Source: Kibdelosporangium sp. MJ126-NF4
GTDB lineage: Bacteria > Actinomycetota > Actinomycetes > Mycobacteriales > Pseudonocardiaceae
DNA: 64,000 bases
Reading direction: 5' to 3'
NCBI RefSeq assembly: GCF_000826545.1
Contig: NZ_CDME01000016.1
Location: 1 to 64,000, forward strand
The translations under genes were made by a program, and so were the position numbers. The notes under the pieces were generated by a model that saw only the letters and a list, made by a program, of their open reading frames with translations, searched no databases and was not told where the DNA came from. This document shows, in pieces, positions 7,239 to 15,268 of the stretch (the first letter of the stretch is position 1; every line of letters begins with the position of its first letter).

Positions 7239-9434
7239 TCACTTCTTCGCCCGTGCCGCGGTCGCGCTGATCGCGCCGACGGTGACGAACGTGGTGATCG
7301 TGGCCAGCCCGGCGACGAACGCGGCGACCGGTGCGTTGCGCAGCGGCGCGGACTCGGCGGACTTCTTCACGATCGGTGGTTCCGGGACCGGCGCCACCAG
7401 CGACACGGTCACGGCCGACGTGCGACTGACCGCGTCGACCCTGGTCTCCACCGGCTTGCCGTTGACGAACGGCGTCGCCGACACGGTCAACGACGTGGTC
7501 AGCCGTTCGCGCATCACGACCGAGCACGTGTATTCCACGGTCTGCTGTGGCGCCAGCGTGCCGATGTCACGAGCGCAGGCGGCGGGCGAGCCGGTGACCC
7601 GGACGCCGCCGAGCGCGATCGGTGTCGGGTTGCGCACGGTCACCGTGAACGTCACGGTCTCGCCTGGCCGGGCCGCACGGCTCGACGGCCGGACGGAGAA
7701 CTCGATTCTCGGGTGGATGACGGTGAACGCGGCGCTGGCGTCAGCGGTCACCTTCCTGCCCGTCTTGTCCGCGCCGGTGACCGTGACGGTGTTGGTGAAG
7801 CCTTCGTCGCCAGCGGCCAGGGAGCATTGGAGCGCGGCCTTCTCCCCCGCGCCGAGCGTCCCGAGATCCGGTTTGTCGCAGGCGTCCACCTGCTTGTCGT
7901 CGACTGTGATCCCGGACAGCGGGGTGTCGCCGGTGTTGCGGACCTCGATGGCGTAGCCGACCTTCTGGCCATTGAGGACGGTGCCGGGCGCGGCGGTCTT
8001 GGTCACCGCGACACCGGGCCGGACGACTTCGAGGAACGTGGCCGCAGTCGCCGACAGCTGGTCGCCGATCAGGCTCTTCCCGGTCGCCGTGCCGGACGGC
8101 CGGACATCGTCGCCGGGCGCGGGCCGGGCACACGTGGCCTTCGCCCACTGTCCCGGTTCCAACCGGGGGATGTTCTGGGCGCACGGTTGATTTTGCCGGA
8201 GCCCGAGGTCCGGATGGACCACCACGTCCACGGCGGGCGCACTGCCGGTGTTGGTCACGGTCACGGTTTGGGTGACCTGGTCGCCCGGATGTGCGACAGC
8301 GGGTTCCACCGATGTGGTGACGGCCAGTTCGGGTCTGCCGGAGGACAGCGCGACACCGGCGACGAGGTAGGCGTCAAGTCCGCTGGTGAACGAGACGTTC
8401 GCGCCGGTCTCGCCCGGTTTGAGCACGTCACCCGCCAGGTCGACGGTACGGACGTCCACGCTCATGTTGTTGGCACTGCTGGGGTTGAGCTGCCCGTCCG
8501 CCGCGGCCACGAAGAAGTTGCCGTTGCGGCCCGCATTGTGGCCGTTGACGAGGAACTGGTCGCCGGACACCGCCCAGTCGCCTTCGAAGCCGGTCAGGCC
8601 GATCCTGGAGGCGCCGCCCGCGGATCTGATCGACGGCATCCGCACCTGCGCGCTGGGTTTGGTGGTCAGCACACGGGCGTAGGTGTCGTAGACGGCGACC
8701 TGTTTGCGCGCGGGCGCGGCGGGGTGGGGCGTGTCGAACATCCAGACGGCAGTCACCGACCAGCCACCGAAGCAGTCGAATCCTTGTGGTGTCCAGACAT
8801 TGCCCACGGTGACGGTCATTTGTCCGGTGATCCCACGAAACTGGCCGGTGATGTCGGCGGTGGCGCTGTAGAACTGGTGGTCGGTGTTGGCGAGCGCGCC
8901 GAGCGGGTCCTCCGTGTACTTGTCGGGCGCGACCAGGCTGCCCCGGTCGTTGACCTTCAGGGAAACCGCTTGCTGCGCGGGCGTTCCCGCCGGTCGGATC
9001 GGGCCGCGTCCACACGGGATGTCGGATGGCTGCCCGGTGTCTCCCGCCCAGGTCAGCTTCGCGTAGGCGACGCGCGCGCCCGCCGGGATGGTCAGCCGCG
9101 CGCTGGAGGAGTTGTAGGTCACTGGGTCGGCGTCGATGTCTGCCCAGGTCATGGAATGGCCGTTGTTCTGCGCGGAAGGCCCTGAGCCGACACGGTTCTG
9201 TGCGTCGAGGCACAGTTTCACCGGGTGGTGGCGAGGTTCGCGGGGGCACGCGGTGACGGTGTTGCCGACCACCGCGAAGTCGCCGTAAACGGTTTGGTCG
9301 AAGACGGCCTGTGCGACCGGCTGACCTGCGACACGTGAGACTGGGGCGAACGCGACCGGGGATGCGACCGGCGCGGCGGGGAGAGCGGTGAACATGAGCA
9401 TCGACAGGGTTCCCGCCAAGCCCCAAATGCGCAC
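7239..9434 (-). CDS. Secreted, membrane-anchored DUF11/CARDB-type repeat protein
   Basis: 731 residues. The N-terminus carries a signal peptide (hydrophobic stretch, residues 4-30, ending near VASPVAFA). Residues about 45-340 form an extracellular region without a recognised family. Then come three roughly 100-residue repeats with the pattern 'PGxxVTxTVTVxNTGxxP' (about 345-660), typical of DUF11/CARDB beta-sandwich modules. A hydrophobic helix followed by ARAKK (about 705-731) is a membrane anchor with a cytoplasmic basic tail. Start GTG 9434 has GGAGG 5 bases upstream. Likely a cell-surface structural or adhesion protein; no enzyme motif was seen. Confidence 0.75.
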   Translation of the reverse strand: MRIWGLAGTLSMLMFTALPAAPVASPVAFAPVSRVAGQPVAQAVFDQTVYGDFAVVGNTVTACPREPRHHPVKLCLDAQNRVGSGPSAQNNGHSMTWADIDADPVTYNSSSARLTIPAGARVAYAKLTWAGDTGQPSDIPCGRGPIRPAGTPAQQAVSLKVNDRGSLVAPDKYTEDPLGALANTDHQFYSATADITGQFRGITGQMTVTVGNVWTPQGFDCFGGWSVTAVWMFDTPHPAAPARKQVAVYDTYARVLTTKPSAQVRMPSIRSAGGASRIGLTGFEGDWAVSGDQFLVNGHNAGRNGNFFVAAADGQLNPSSANNMSVDVRTVDLAGDVLKPGETGANVSFTSGLDAYLVAGVALSSGRPELAVTTSVEPAVAHPGDQVTQTVTVTNTGSAPAVDVVVHPDLGLRQNQPCAQNIPRLEPGQWAKATCARPAPGDDVRPSGTATGKSLIGDQLSATAATFLEVVRPGVAVTKTAAPGTVLNGQKVGYAIEVRNTGDTPLSGITVDDKQVDACDKPDLGTLGAGEKAALQCSLAAGDEGFTNTVTVTGADKTGRKVTADASAAFTVIHPRIEFSVRPSSRAARPGETVTFTVTVRNPTPIALGGVRVTGSPAACARDIGTLAPQQTVEYTCSVVMRERLTTSLTVSATPFVNGKPVETRVDAVSRTSAVTVSLVAPVPEPPIVKKSAESAPLRNAPVAAFVAGLATITTFVTVGAISATAARAKK

Positions 9435-9556
9435 TTCGACCTCCGTCAGGTTAGGACGGACGATAGGTCACGAGCGTGACACCTCGCCAGGACGTTCACT
9501 CCTCCCGGTGTATTTGGTCGCTACCCCATGGCGCCACCCGCGACGGTGTGTCAAAC

Positions 9557-10330
9557 ATGGTGGTCGTGCCTGGTTACGCGTATGTCTTTGTCCTCGCCGC
9601 GATGGTGATCTCCGCGGGGGTGATGCTCGCCGTAGGTCGTCGAAAACGCGCCAGGGAGGGAACGTACAACGCGGAGGCGTTCGGGTTCGTCGGCGGTGTG
9701 CTGAACGCCTTGTTCATCGTGGTCCTCGCCTTCTACACGGTGATCACATGGACCGAGGCGGATGCGACCGAGCAGCACGCTGAGGTGGAGGCGGCCAGCC
9801 TTATCGAGGTCTACTGGCAGGTGGCCACTGCCCCTGCGGAGCCGAAGAACCAGATCCGTGCGCTGGTACGGGAGTACACGACCGAAGTGGTGGACCGGGA
9901 GTGGCCACTGCTGGACGAGAAGAAGTCGGACCCGAAAGCTGACGACCTGCTCGTGGCACTGCGCGCTGAAATTGCTCAACTTCCAGCGGAGTCGGACCGC
10001 GATCTGGCCACGCGCGACCAGGCACTGCAGAACGTCCGAACAGTGGCGGACGAACGCAGGGCTCGCATCGACCAGGCGACCGGCGACAGTTCGCTGTTGA
10101 AACTTTTGCTGTGGGGAACGATCATTGGCGGGTTCGCGATGGTGGCCTTTCCTCTGTTGATGGGGTTCAGCAACGAACTGCGACACATCGTCAGCATCGT
10201 GGTATTGGCTGGAACACTGGCATTCACGGTTTACTTCGCCGTGGAACTGGATGAGCCCTTTCATGGCCTGATCAAGGTGGAACCGGGATCATTCAGCACC
10301 GCATTGGAAGAATACGCTCGAATCCCGTAA
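9557..10330 (+). CDS. DUF4239 (bestrophin-like) membrane protein
   Basis: 257 residues from ATG 9557, with two N-terminal membrane helices (about 5-25 and 42-62), a soluble charged middle (about 65-195) and two C-terminal helices (about 195-240). This 2+2 layout and the length match DUF4239 proteins, which are distantly like bestrophin channels; function is not established. The frame is open up to 9476, but the added residues are not membrane-like. GTG 9548 is another possible start, and neither has a clear ribosome-binding site. It stands alone and is followed by a long gene-free region. Confidence 0.65.
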   Translation: MVVVPGYAYVFVLAAMVISAGVMLAVGRRKRAREGTYNAEAFGFVGGVLNALFIVVLAFYTVITWTEADATEQHAEVEAASLIEVYWQVATAPAEPKNQIRALVREYTTEVVDREWPLLDEKKSDPKADDLLVALRAEIAQLPAESDRDLATRDQALQNVRTVADERRARIDQATGDSSLLKLLLWGTIIGGFAMVAFPLLMGFSNELRHIVSIVVLAGTLAFTVYFAVELDEPFHGLIKVEPGSFSTALEEYARIP

Positions 10331-10481
10331 CCGGCAGCTCTGTTGTCGTGTCGTGTGATGAGGGGCGCAACGGGGTCGGGCCTTTGGTACATCTCGCGCG
10401 CCAAGCACCGCATGGGCGGCAGGAGACAGCGATAGGCAGTCCAGGTCAGCATGAGGCAGACTTCAGGTGCGTGCGGTGTGA

Positions 10482-10604
10482 GCAACCAAGGCGGGGCCTT
10501 TTGTGCGTTCAGGCAATGAAGGATTCGCCTTCGGTGCATCGCATCCCTCGTGCAACGAAGGCCACATTTGGTGCGTTTCGCGCAACGAAGGCCACCTTGG
10601 TTGC
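10482..10604. repeat. Inverted-repeat bounded intergenic element with GCAACGAAGGCCAC direct repeats
   Basis: GCAACCAAGG at 10482-10491 recurs inverted as CCTTGGTTGC at 10595-10604. Inside are two direct copies of CAACGAAGGCCAC (near 10552 and 10582) and a degenerate copy CAATGAAGGATTC (near 10515). The arrangement suggests a small interspersed or MITE-like repeat. Copy number elsewhere cannot be tested from one window. Confidence 0.45.
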
Positions 10605-10725
10605 AGGGGCGGGGAGCGACGGGGGCACACGAGGCCCACTTGGCACTTTGGGATGTGGATGGTGAGTCACGCTCTGCTCACCAATGGGCTACCCGCCGTC
10701 GTGCTCGGTTTTAACGGATTACTTT

Positions 10726-10813
10726 GGTTACCTTAGCGCTGTTGGTTACGTTGGAGTTCAGTTTCCAGCTTTGGCTTACGGCCCCAGCGCTGGTTACCCT
10801 GTGTTGGTTACGT
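10726..10813. repeat. GGTTAC-core direct repeats
   Basis: GGTTACC at 10726 and 10792, GGTTACG at 10744 and 10806, and the variant GGCTTACG at 10773. The 12-mer TGTTGGTTACGT is exact at 10740-10751 and 10802-10813, and AGCGCTG is exact at 10735-10741 and 10786-10792. The element looks like a roughly 60-base unit repeated with drift, or a clustered protein-binding site. Confidence 0.5.
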
Positions 10814-10827
10814 ACCAGCCAGTTGAC

Positions 10828-10889
10828 CTTTTCCAGCTTGGTTTTTTCTTTGTTCTTTTCTCTTCCTTGCTTCTTTTTCTGTTTTTTTG
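10828..10889. other. T-rich pyrimidine tract
   Basis: About 60 bases that are nearly all T and C on the plus strand, with runs of six and seven T, placed 19 bases beyond the stop of the minus-strand PHP gene. On that gene's transcript the tract reads as A/G, so it is not a normal U-tract terminator for it. A plus-strand transcript would meet a U-rich end after a weak ACCA/TGGT stem. Confidence 0.5.
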
Positions 10890-10907
10890 AATTGGCTGGT
10901 TTGACCG

Positions 10908-12581
10908 TTAGTATGGCAGTGCCCAGATTGGATTTGTGTAGAACCAGAGGTCCTTCCATGGGTCTGCTTCTCCCACCACGTCGGGTTTGGGTCCGGCTGG
11001 ATCCACTGCGGCGCCGTGGAAACCTGGCGCTACCCTGTTGCCGTCCGTGCCGCGCAGTCTCACGTACACCGGTCGGTCGAGCTGTCCGAGTTGGTGGGTT
11101 AGCGTTATCGTTCCTGCCGATTTGTTGATCTCAAAGGATTTTGTCACTCTTGTTCGTGGCGCTGTGAATGTGTCACGGTCTTGCACCGGCCCGGTTACGT
11201 CGCCCTCGATTATGTCCACACGCGACAGGGTTGGCACGAACTGTGCCCAGTTTGGGCCGTTCGCCAGGTCTATGCTGATCACCAGCTCCACCTGGGTTCC
11301 TCGGCGGACGTGCAGTGTTCCGCCCAGGGTTGCGCTCGACAGCCAGCCGCCCTTGCTTCGCAGGCGCATGTCCAGGCCGCTGATCAGCCCTCCGTGATCG
11401 ACCCATACTCGTCCCGCTCTGATGCCGTCCATCACCGCTCTGTACGAGAAGTCCAGTGCGCCAACGTGTGTACGGCTGTAGCAGCCTGGCCAGAAGTCTC
11501 CGTCGCCGAGGTTCAGTGCTCCGCCGTGCACCGGGTCGGAGTGTCTTCCGTTGGTCGCGAAGTCACTGTTCGGGCCTCTTACCGAGGATTCGGCGTACAC
11601 GCTGTGTGAGTCGGAGTTCGCCGTTATCCACCACGGTTTTCCTTCTGCCAGCATGCTGTCCCACAGTCCGCCGACTGTGGCGGTCAGCCAGTCGAAGCCG
11701 CCCCACGTGTAGTAACTCGCCGCTGGGTAGCCGGGGAACGCGCCCGAGCCTGGCGAACCGTCGTAGAAGCCACGGGCCCGGCCGCCGCCGTGTGGGCGCG
11801 GGATGCCTGCGGCCTGATGGCCTGGCGCGCCTTCCATGCCGACGGCGATGCCTGGGGCGGCGTCTCGCCAGCCTCGGATTTCGTGTGGCGAGTCCAGACC
11901 TTTGCGGGCCGGGTGGTTGGCGAGCATCAGTGCGTCGTCTACTCGGCGGTCGCGCACGCCGTCGGCGAGGAAGTTCACGCCCGCGATCGCCAGCGCTTCC
12001 TTGTTGGGCGCTGCCTCGTTGGTTCGGCCGGCGTAGCCGAGTTCGAACTCCTTGAGGAACGACGCCTCGTTGCGGCCGGGGGCCACGAAGACGGTGCCGT
12101 GTTCGGCTCCCGGGATGTTCCACTCCAGGCCCTGGAACACCAGTGTGTCGTCGAACCGCTCGCGTGCTGCCCTGATGTCCGGGTTGACCTTGTCCACGCC
12201 GATCTTCGCGTGCACCGGGCCGCCGTGGTCGGTGATCACCAGCCAGCCGAGGCCGTAGGCGTTCGCGTGCCGCACGTGGTCCACGACGCGGTACTTGCCG
12301 TCGTCGCTGTAGTGCGTGTGCACGTGGTGGTCGCCCGCGAGCCAGCGGAACCCGCCACGTGGCGCGCTGGCGCGCGGCGATGCTGCGGCCGGGTCCGTGT
12401 CGAGGACGTTGCCGGTGGTGGCCAGGCCCGCTCCGAGCAGTCCCGCCCGGCGGAACACCGACCGCCTGGTCAGCTCCTCGCGGTTGAGCTCCTCGTCCGG
12501 GACGGCCAGGTCGGCCGCCCTCGGCAACTCGTGCGAATGGGCGTGGGAGTGCTCATGACCGTGCTTGTGGTGATGTCCCAC
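10908..12581 (-). CDS. Tat-exported PHP-domain metallohydrolase with His-rich N-terminus
   Basis: 557 residues starting at GTG 12581 with AGGAG 5 bases upstream. Residues 3-17 carry nine histidines. A twin-arginine signal (TRRSVFRRAGLLGAG, about 39-53) comes only afterwards, so the His-rich part would stay on the cytoplasmic side of the signal. The mature part has PHP metal motifs: DHHVHTHYSDDG, ITDHGGP, a Glu in LEWNIPGAEH and NSDSH near residue 320. This fits the CehA/McbA group of PHP hydrolases (phosphoesterase or carbamate hydrolase). The C-terminal 150 residues look like a beta-sandwich. Substrate unknown. Confidence 0.8.
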   Translation of the reverse strand: MGHHHKHGHEHSHAHSHELPRAADLAVPDEELNREELTRRSVFRRAGLLGAGLATTGNVLDTDPAAASPRASAPRGGFRWLAGDHHVHTHYSDDGKYRVVDHVRHANAYGLGWLVITDHGGPVHAKIGVDKVNPDIRAARERFDDTLVFQGLEWNIPGAEHGTVFVAPGRNEASFLKEFELGYAGRTNEAAPNKEALAIAGVNFLADGVRDRRVDDALMLANHPARKGLDSPHEIRGWRDAAPGIAVGMEGAPGHQAAGIPRPHGGGRARGFYDGSPGSGAFPGYPAASYYTWGGFDWLTATVGGLWDSMLAEGKPWWITANSDSHSVYAESSVRGPNSDFATNGRHSDPVHGGALNLGDGDFWPGCYSRTHVGALDFSYRAVMDGIRAGRVWVDHGGLISGLDMRLRSKGGWLSSATLGGTLHVRRGTQVELVISIDLANGPNWAQFVPTLSRVDIIEGDVTGPVQDRDTFTAPRTRVTKSFEINKSAGTITLTHQLGQLDRPVYVRLRGTDGNRVAPGFHGAAVDPAGPKPDVVGEADPWKDLWFYTNPIWALPY

Positions 12582-12653
12582 GCCCGCTCCTCATGTGATC
12601 GTCCAAGACGGCACCACACTGGCCGCGGCAGGTGAACGTCCGATTAAGCCATG

Positions 12654-13580
12654 CTATCCCCGCGTTGCCATTGCCCTGAGGAAGAAGGCGAGGTTGGCGG
12701 GACGCTCGGCCAGTCGGCGCATGAAGTACCCGTACCACTGCACGCCGTACGGCACATACACCCGCATTGTGTCGCCGCGCCTCGCGATCGCTTCCTGCTC
12801 CTGCGGCCGGATCCCGTACAGCATCTGGTACTCGAACTCCCGGCCGGGACGCAGATCCTTGGCGAGCTCTCCGGCGATCGCGACGATCCGGGGGTCGTGC
12901 GAGGCGACCATCGGGTAGCCGTCACCGGCCATCAGGGTCCGCAACACCCGCACATAGTTGCGGTTGACCTCGGCCTTGTCCTGGTATGCCACTGTGGCTG
13001 GCTCGCGGTAGGCGCCCTTGCACAGCCGCACCCGTGATCCGGAACGCGCCAGATCGCGCGCGTCGCCCTCGGTGCGGTACAGGTACGCCTGGATCACCGC
13101 GCCGACCCACGGGAAGTCCGCCCGCAGCTCGGTCAGGACGTCCAGTGTGGAGTCGGTGGTGGTGTGGTCCTCCATGTCCAGTGTCAGCGTTGCGCCGACA
13201 CCGGCGGCCGTGTCGGCGATCAGCCGGGCGTTGTCCAGCGCGATCTTCTGACCGTCACCGGGCAACGCCTGACCGACCGCGGACAGCTTGACCGACACGT
13301 CCGCACCAGCCGCGAGCCCCTGCTCGGCCAGGGCCGACAGCAGTTCGACGTACGCCTTGACGGTGTGGGTGGCATCGGAGACCTCGGTGGTGTCCTCACC
13401 GAGGTAGTCGATGGTCACCGCACGGCCGGACTCGACGAGCGCCCTGGTGGCGGTGACCGCGTCGGGCGTCTCGGCACCGGCGACGAACCGGTTGACCACG
13501 GACCTGGTCAACGGGTTGCGCTCGACGACCTTCCGGGCCAGCGGCGAACGCGCCGCGGCGAGCAGGCTGGTACGCAACAT
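12654..13580 (-). CDS. pruB: Proline dehydrogenase
   Basis: A 308-residue monofunctional PRODH barrel that oxidises proline to pyrroline-5-carboxylate with FAD. Visible landmarks: LTLDMEDHTTTDSTL, AVIQAYLYRTEGDA, RLCKGAYREPA and the C-terminal VYVPYGVQWYGYFMRRLAERP, which lines the substrate pocket. Start ATG 13580 has AGGAG 6 bases upstream. It lies 9 bases after the P5C dehydrogenase gene, so both are one transcript. Divergent PucR control is inferred from the gene order, which matches pruC-pruA-pruB of M. tuberculosis as remembered. Confidence 0.92.
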   Translation of the reverse strand: MLRTSLLAAARSPLARKVVERNPLTRSVVNRFVAGAETPDAVTATRALVESGRAVTIDYLGEDTTEVSDATHTVKAYVELLSALAEQGLAAGADVSVKLSAVGQALPGDGQKIALDNARLIADTAAGVGATLTLDMEDHTTTDSTLDVLTELRADFPWVGAVIQAYLYRTEGDARDLARSGSRVRLCKGAYREPATVAYQDKAEVNRNYVRVLRTLMAGDGYPMVASHDPRIVAIAGELAKDLRPGREFEYQMLYGIRPQEQEAIARRGDTMRVYVPYGVQWYGYFMRRLAERPANLAFFLRAMATRG

Positions 13581-13589
13581 GGTTGTCTC

Positions 13590-15215
13590 CTAACCCTGGT
13601 GCGGGTGGCGTGAAACGGTCGGCGCGACGAAGGTTTCCTTGATCGAGCGGGGGCTCACCCAGCGCAGCAGGTTCAGTGGGGAACCTGCCTTGTCGTTCGT
13701 GCCCGACGCCCGGCCGCCGCCGAACGGCTGCTGGCCGACCACGGCACCGGTCGGCTTGTCGTTGACGTAGAAGTTGCCCGCAGCGAACCGCAGCTGCTCC
13801 GAGGCGTGCTCGACCGCCGCGCGGTCGTTGGCGATCACCGCGCCGGTCAGGGCGTAGTCGGACACGTTCTCCATCTGCGCGAGCACGGTGTCGAAGGCGT
13901 TGTCCTCGAACACGTGCACGGCGAGGACCGGGCCGAAGTACTCGGTGGTGAACACCTCGTTGGCCGGGTCCGTGCCGAGCAGGACGGTCGGCCGGACGAA
14001 GAAGCCTTCGCTGTCGTCGGCGGTGCCGCCCGCGGCGACGGTCAGCGTCGAGTCCGACTTGGCCCGCTCCAGCACGCCGGAGAGCTTGTCGAACGAGCGC
14101 CGGTCGATCACCGCGCCCATGAAGTTGCTGAAGTCGGTGACATCGCCGACGGTCAGCGAGTCGACCTCGGCGAGGAAGTCGCCGGACATCCGCTGCCAGA
14201 CCGACTTCGGCACGTAGGCGCGGGACGCGGCGGAGCACTTCTGGCCCTGGTACTCGAACGCGCCGCGGACCAGTGCGGTGCGCAGGATGTCGGCGTCGGC
14301 GGACGGGTGCGCGAGCACGAAGTCCTTACCGCCGGTCTCGCCGACGATCCGCGGGTAGGACCGGTACCCGGCGATGTTGGCGCCGACCTGGCCCCACAGG
14401 TGCTGGAAGGTTTTGGTCGAGCCGGTGAAGTGGATACCGGCGAGGTCCGGGTCGGCCAACGCGACGTCGGAGACCGCGAGGCCGTCCCCGGTGACCAGGT
14501 TGATCACACCGGCGGGCAGACCGGCCTCTTCGAGCAGGCGCATGGTCAGGTGCGCGGACAGCGACTGCGTCGGCGACGGCTTCCAGACCACGGTGTTGCC
14601 CATCAGCGCGGGCGCGGTCGGCAGGTTCGCGGCGATCGCGGTGAAGTTGAACGGCGTGATGGCGTAGACGAAGCCCTCGAGCGGCCGGTGGTCGGTGCGG
14701 TTCCAGATACCGGGCGAGCTGATCGGCTGCTCGGCCAGGATCTGACGGGCGAAGTGCACGTTGAAGCGCCAGAAGTCGGCCAGCTCGCACGCGGCGTCGA
14801 TCTCGGCCTGGATCGCGGTCTTGGACTGACCGAGCATGGTCGCGGCGTTGAGCCGGGCACGCCACGGGCCGGTCAGCAGGTCGGCGGCGCGCAGGAAGAT
14901 CGCGGCACGGGCGTCGAAGGACAGCGACCGCCACGCGGGCGCGGCGCGCTTCGCAGCGGCGACCGCGGCCTGCGCGTCCTCGTGCGTGGCGTTGGCGAGC
15001 GTGCCGAGCACGGCACGGTGGTTGTGGGGCTGCACGACGTCGATTCGGGCGCCACCGGCCATCCGCTGCTCACCGTCGATGGTGAGGGTGAACTCATGCG
15101 TCTCCTTGGCCTGGGCCGCGAGCTCGGCCTCCAGCGCGGCACGGGGCGCGGTGCCCGGCGCGTAGTCGAAGACCTGCTCGTTGACCGGGGCGGGAACTCG
15201 AGTCACTGCGTCCAT
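13590..15215 (-). CDS. pruA: L-glutamate gamma-semialdehyde (P5C) dehydrogenase
   Basis: An aldehyde dehydrogenase of 541 residues that converts P5C to glutamate with NAD+, the second step of proline catabolism. Landmarks: YAITPFNFTAIAANLP (cofactor binding), HFTGSTKTFQ, IVGETGGKDFVLAH with the catalytic-base Glu, the nucleophile Cys in FEYQGQKCSAASRAY, and QPFGGGRASGTNDKAG near the end. GTG 15221 is also in frame, but TACGGT (15227-15222) followed by six bases to ATG 15215 looks like a -10 box with a leaderless start, so 15215 is preferred. First gene of the proline operon. Confidence 0.92.
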   Translation of the reverse strand: MDAVTRVPAPVNEQVFDYAPGTAPRAALEAELAAQAKETHEFTLTIDGEQRMAGGARIDVVQPHNHRAVLGTLANATHEDAQAAVAAAKRAAPAWRSLSFDARAAIFLRAADLLTGPWRARLNAATMLGQSKTAIQAEIDAACELADFWRFNVHFARQILAEQPISSPGIWNRTDHRPLEGFVYAITPFNFTAIAANLPTAPALMGNTVVWKPSPTQSLSAHLTMRLLEEAGLPAGVINLVTGDGLAVSDVALADPDLAGIHFTGSTKTFQHLWGQVGANIAGYRSYPRIVGETGGKDFVLAHPSADADILRTALVRGAFEYQGQKCSAASRAYVPKSVWQRMSGDFLAEVDSLTVGDVTDFSNFMGAVIDRRSFDKLSGVLERAKSDSTLTVAAGGTADDSEGFFVRPTVLLGTDPANEVFTTEYFGPVLAVHVFEDNAFDTVLAQMENVSDYALTGAVIANDRAAVEHASEQLRFAAGNFYVNDKPTGAVVGQQPFGGGRASGTNDKAGSPLNLLRWVSPRSIKETFVAPTVSRHPHQG

Positions 15216-15221
15216 GCGCAC

Positions 15222-15268
15222 ACCGTAGATCCACGCCGACCAGCAAAAGTTGTACAGTTGGCTAAGGT
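15222..15268. promoter_or_regulatory. Divergent promoter region pruA / PucR regulator
   Basis: Minus strand: TACGGT (15227-15222) preceded by CTTTTG with a 16-base spacer, leading to pruA. Plus strand: TAAGGT (15263-15268) directly before the regulator. Between them AGTTG-TAC-AGTTG forms a short direct repeat around a TGTACA palindrome, a plausible binding site for the PucR protein. Confidence 0.5.

Larger units (their letters stand above)
10331..10907. other. Gene-free region with repeats and a T-rich tract
   Basis: A 577-base stretch with no convincing gene. It holds an inverted-repeat element (10482-10604), direct repeats with the core GGTTAC (10726-10813) and a pyrimidine tract (10828-10889), each listed separately. 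The short open frames crossing it are rich in Lys/Asn or Phe/Leu because of base composition and look spurious. Base composition clearly departs from the flanking high-GC DNA. Confidence 0.6.

Noticed and set aside
10711..10959. Lys/Asn-rich minus-strand ORF of 82 residues
   Set aside because: It is the complement of the T-rich tract; the composition explains the residues, and it overlaps the PHP gene end.
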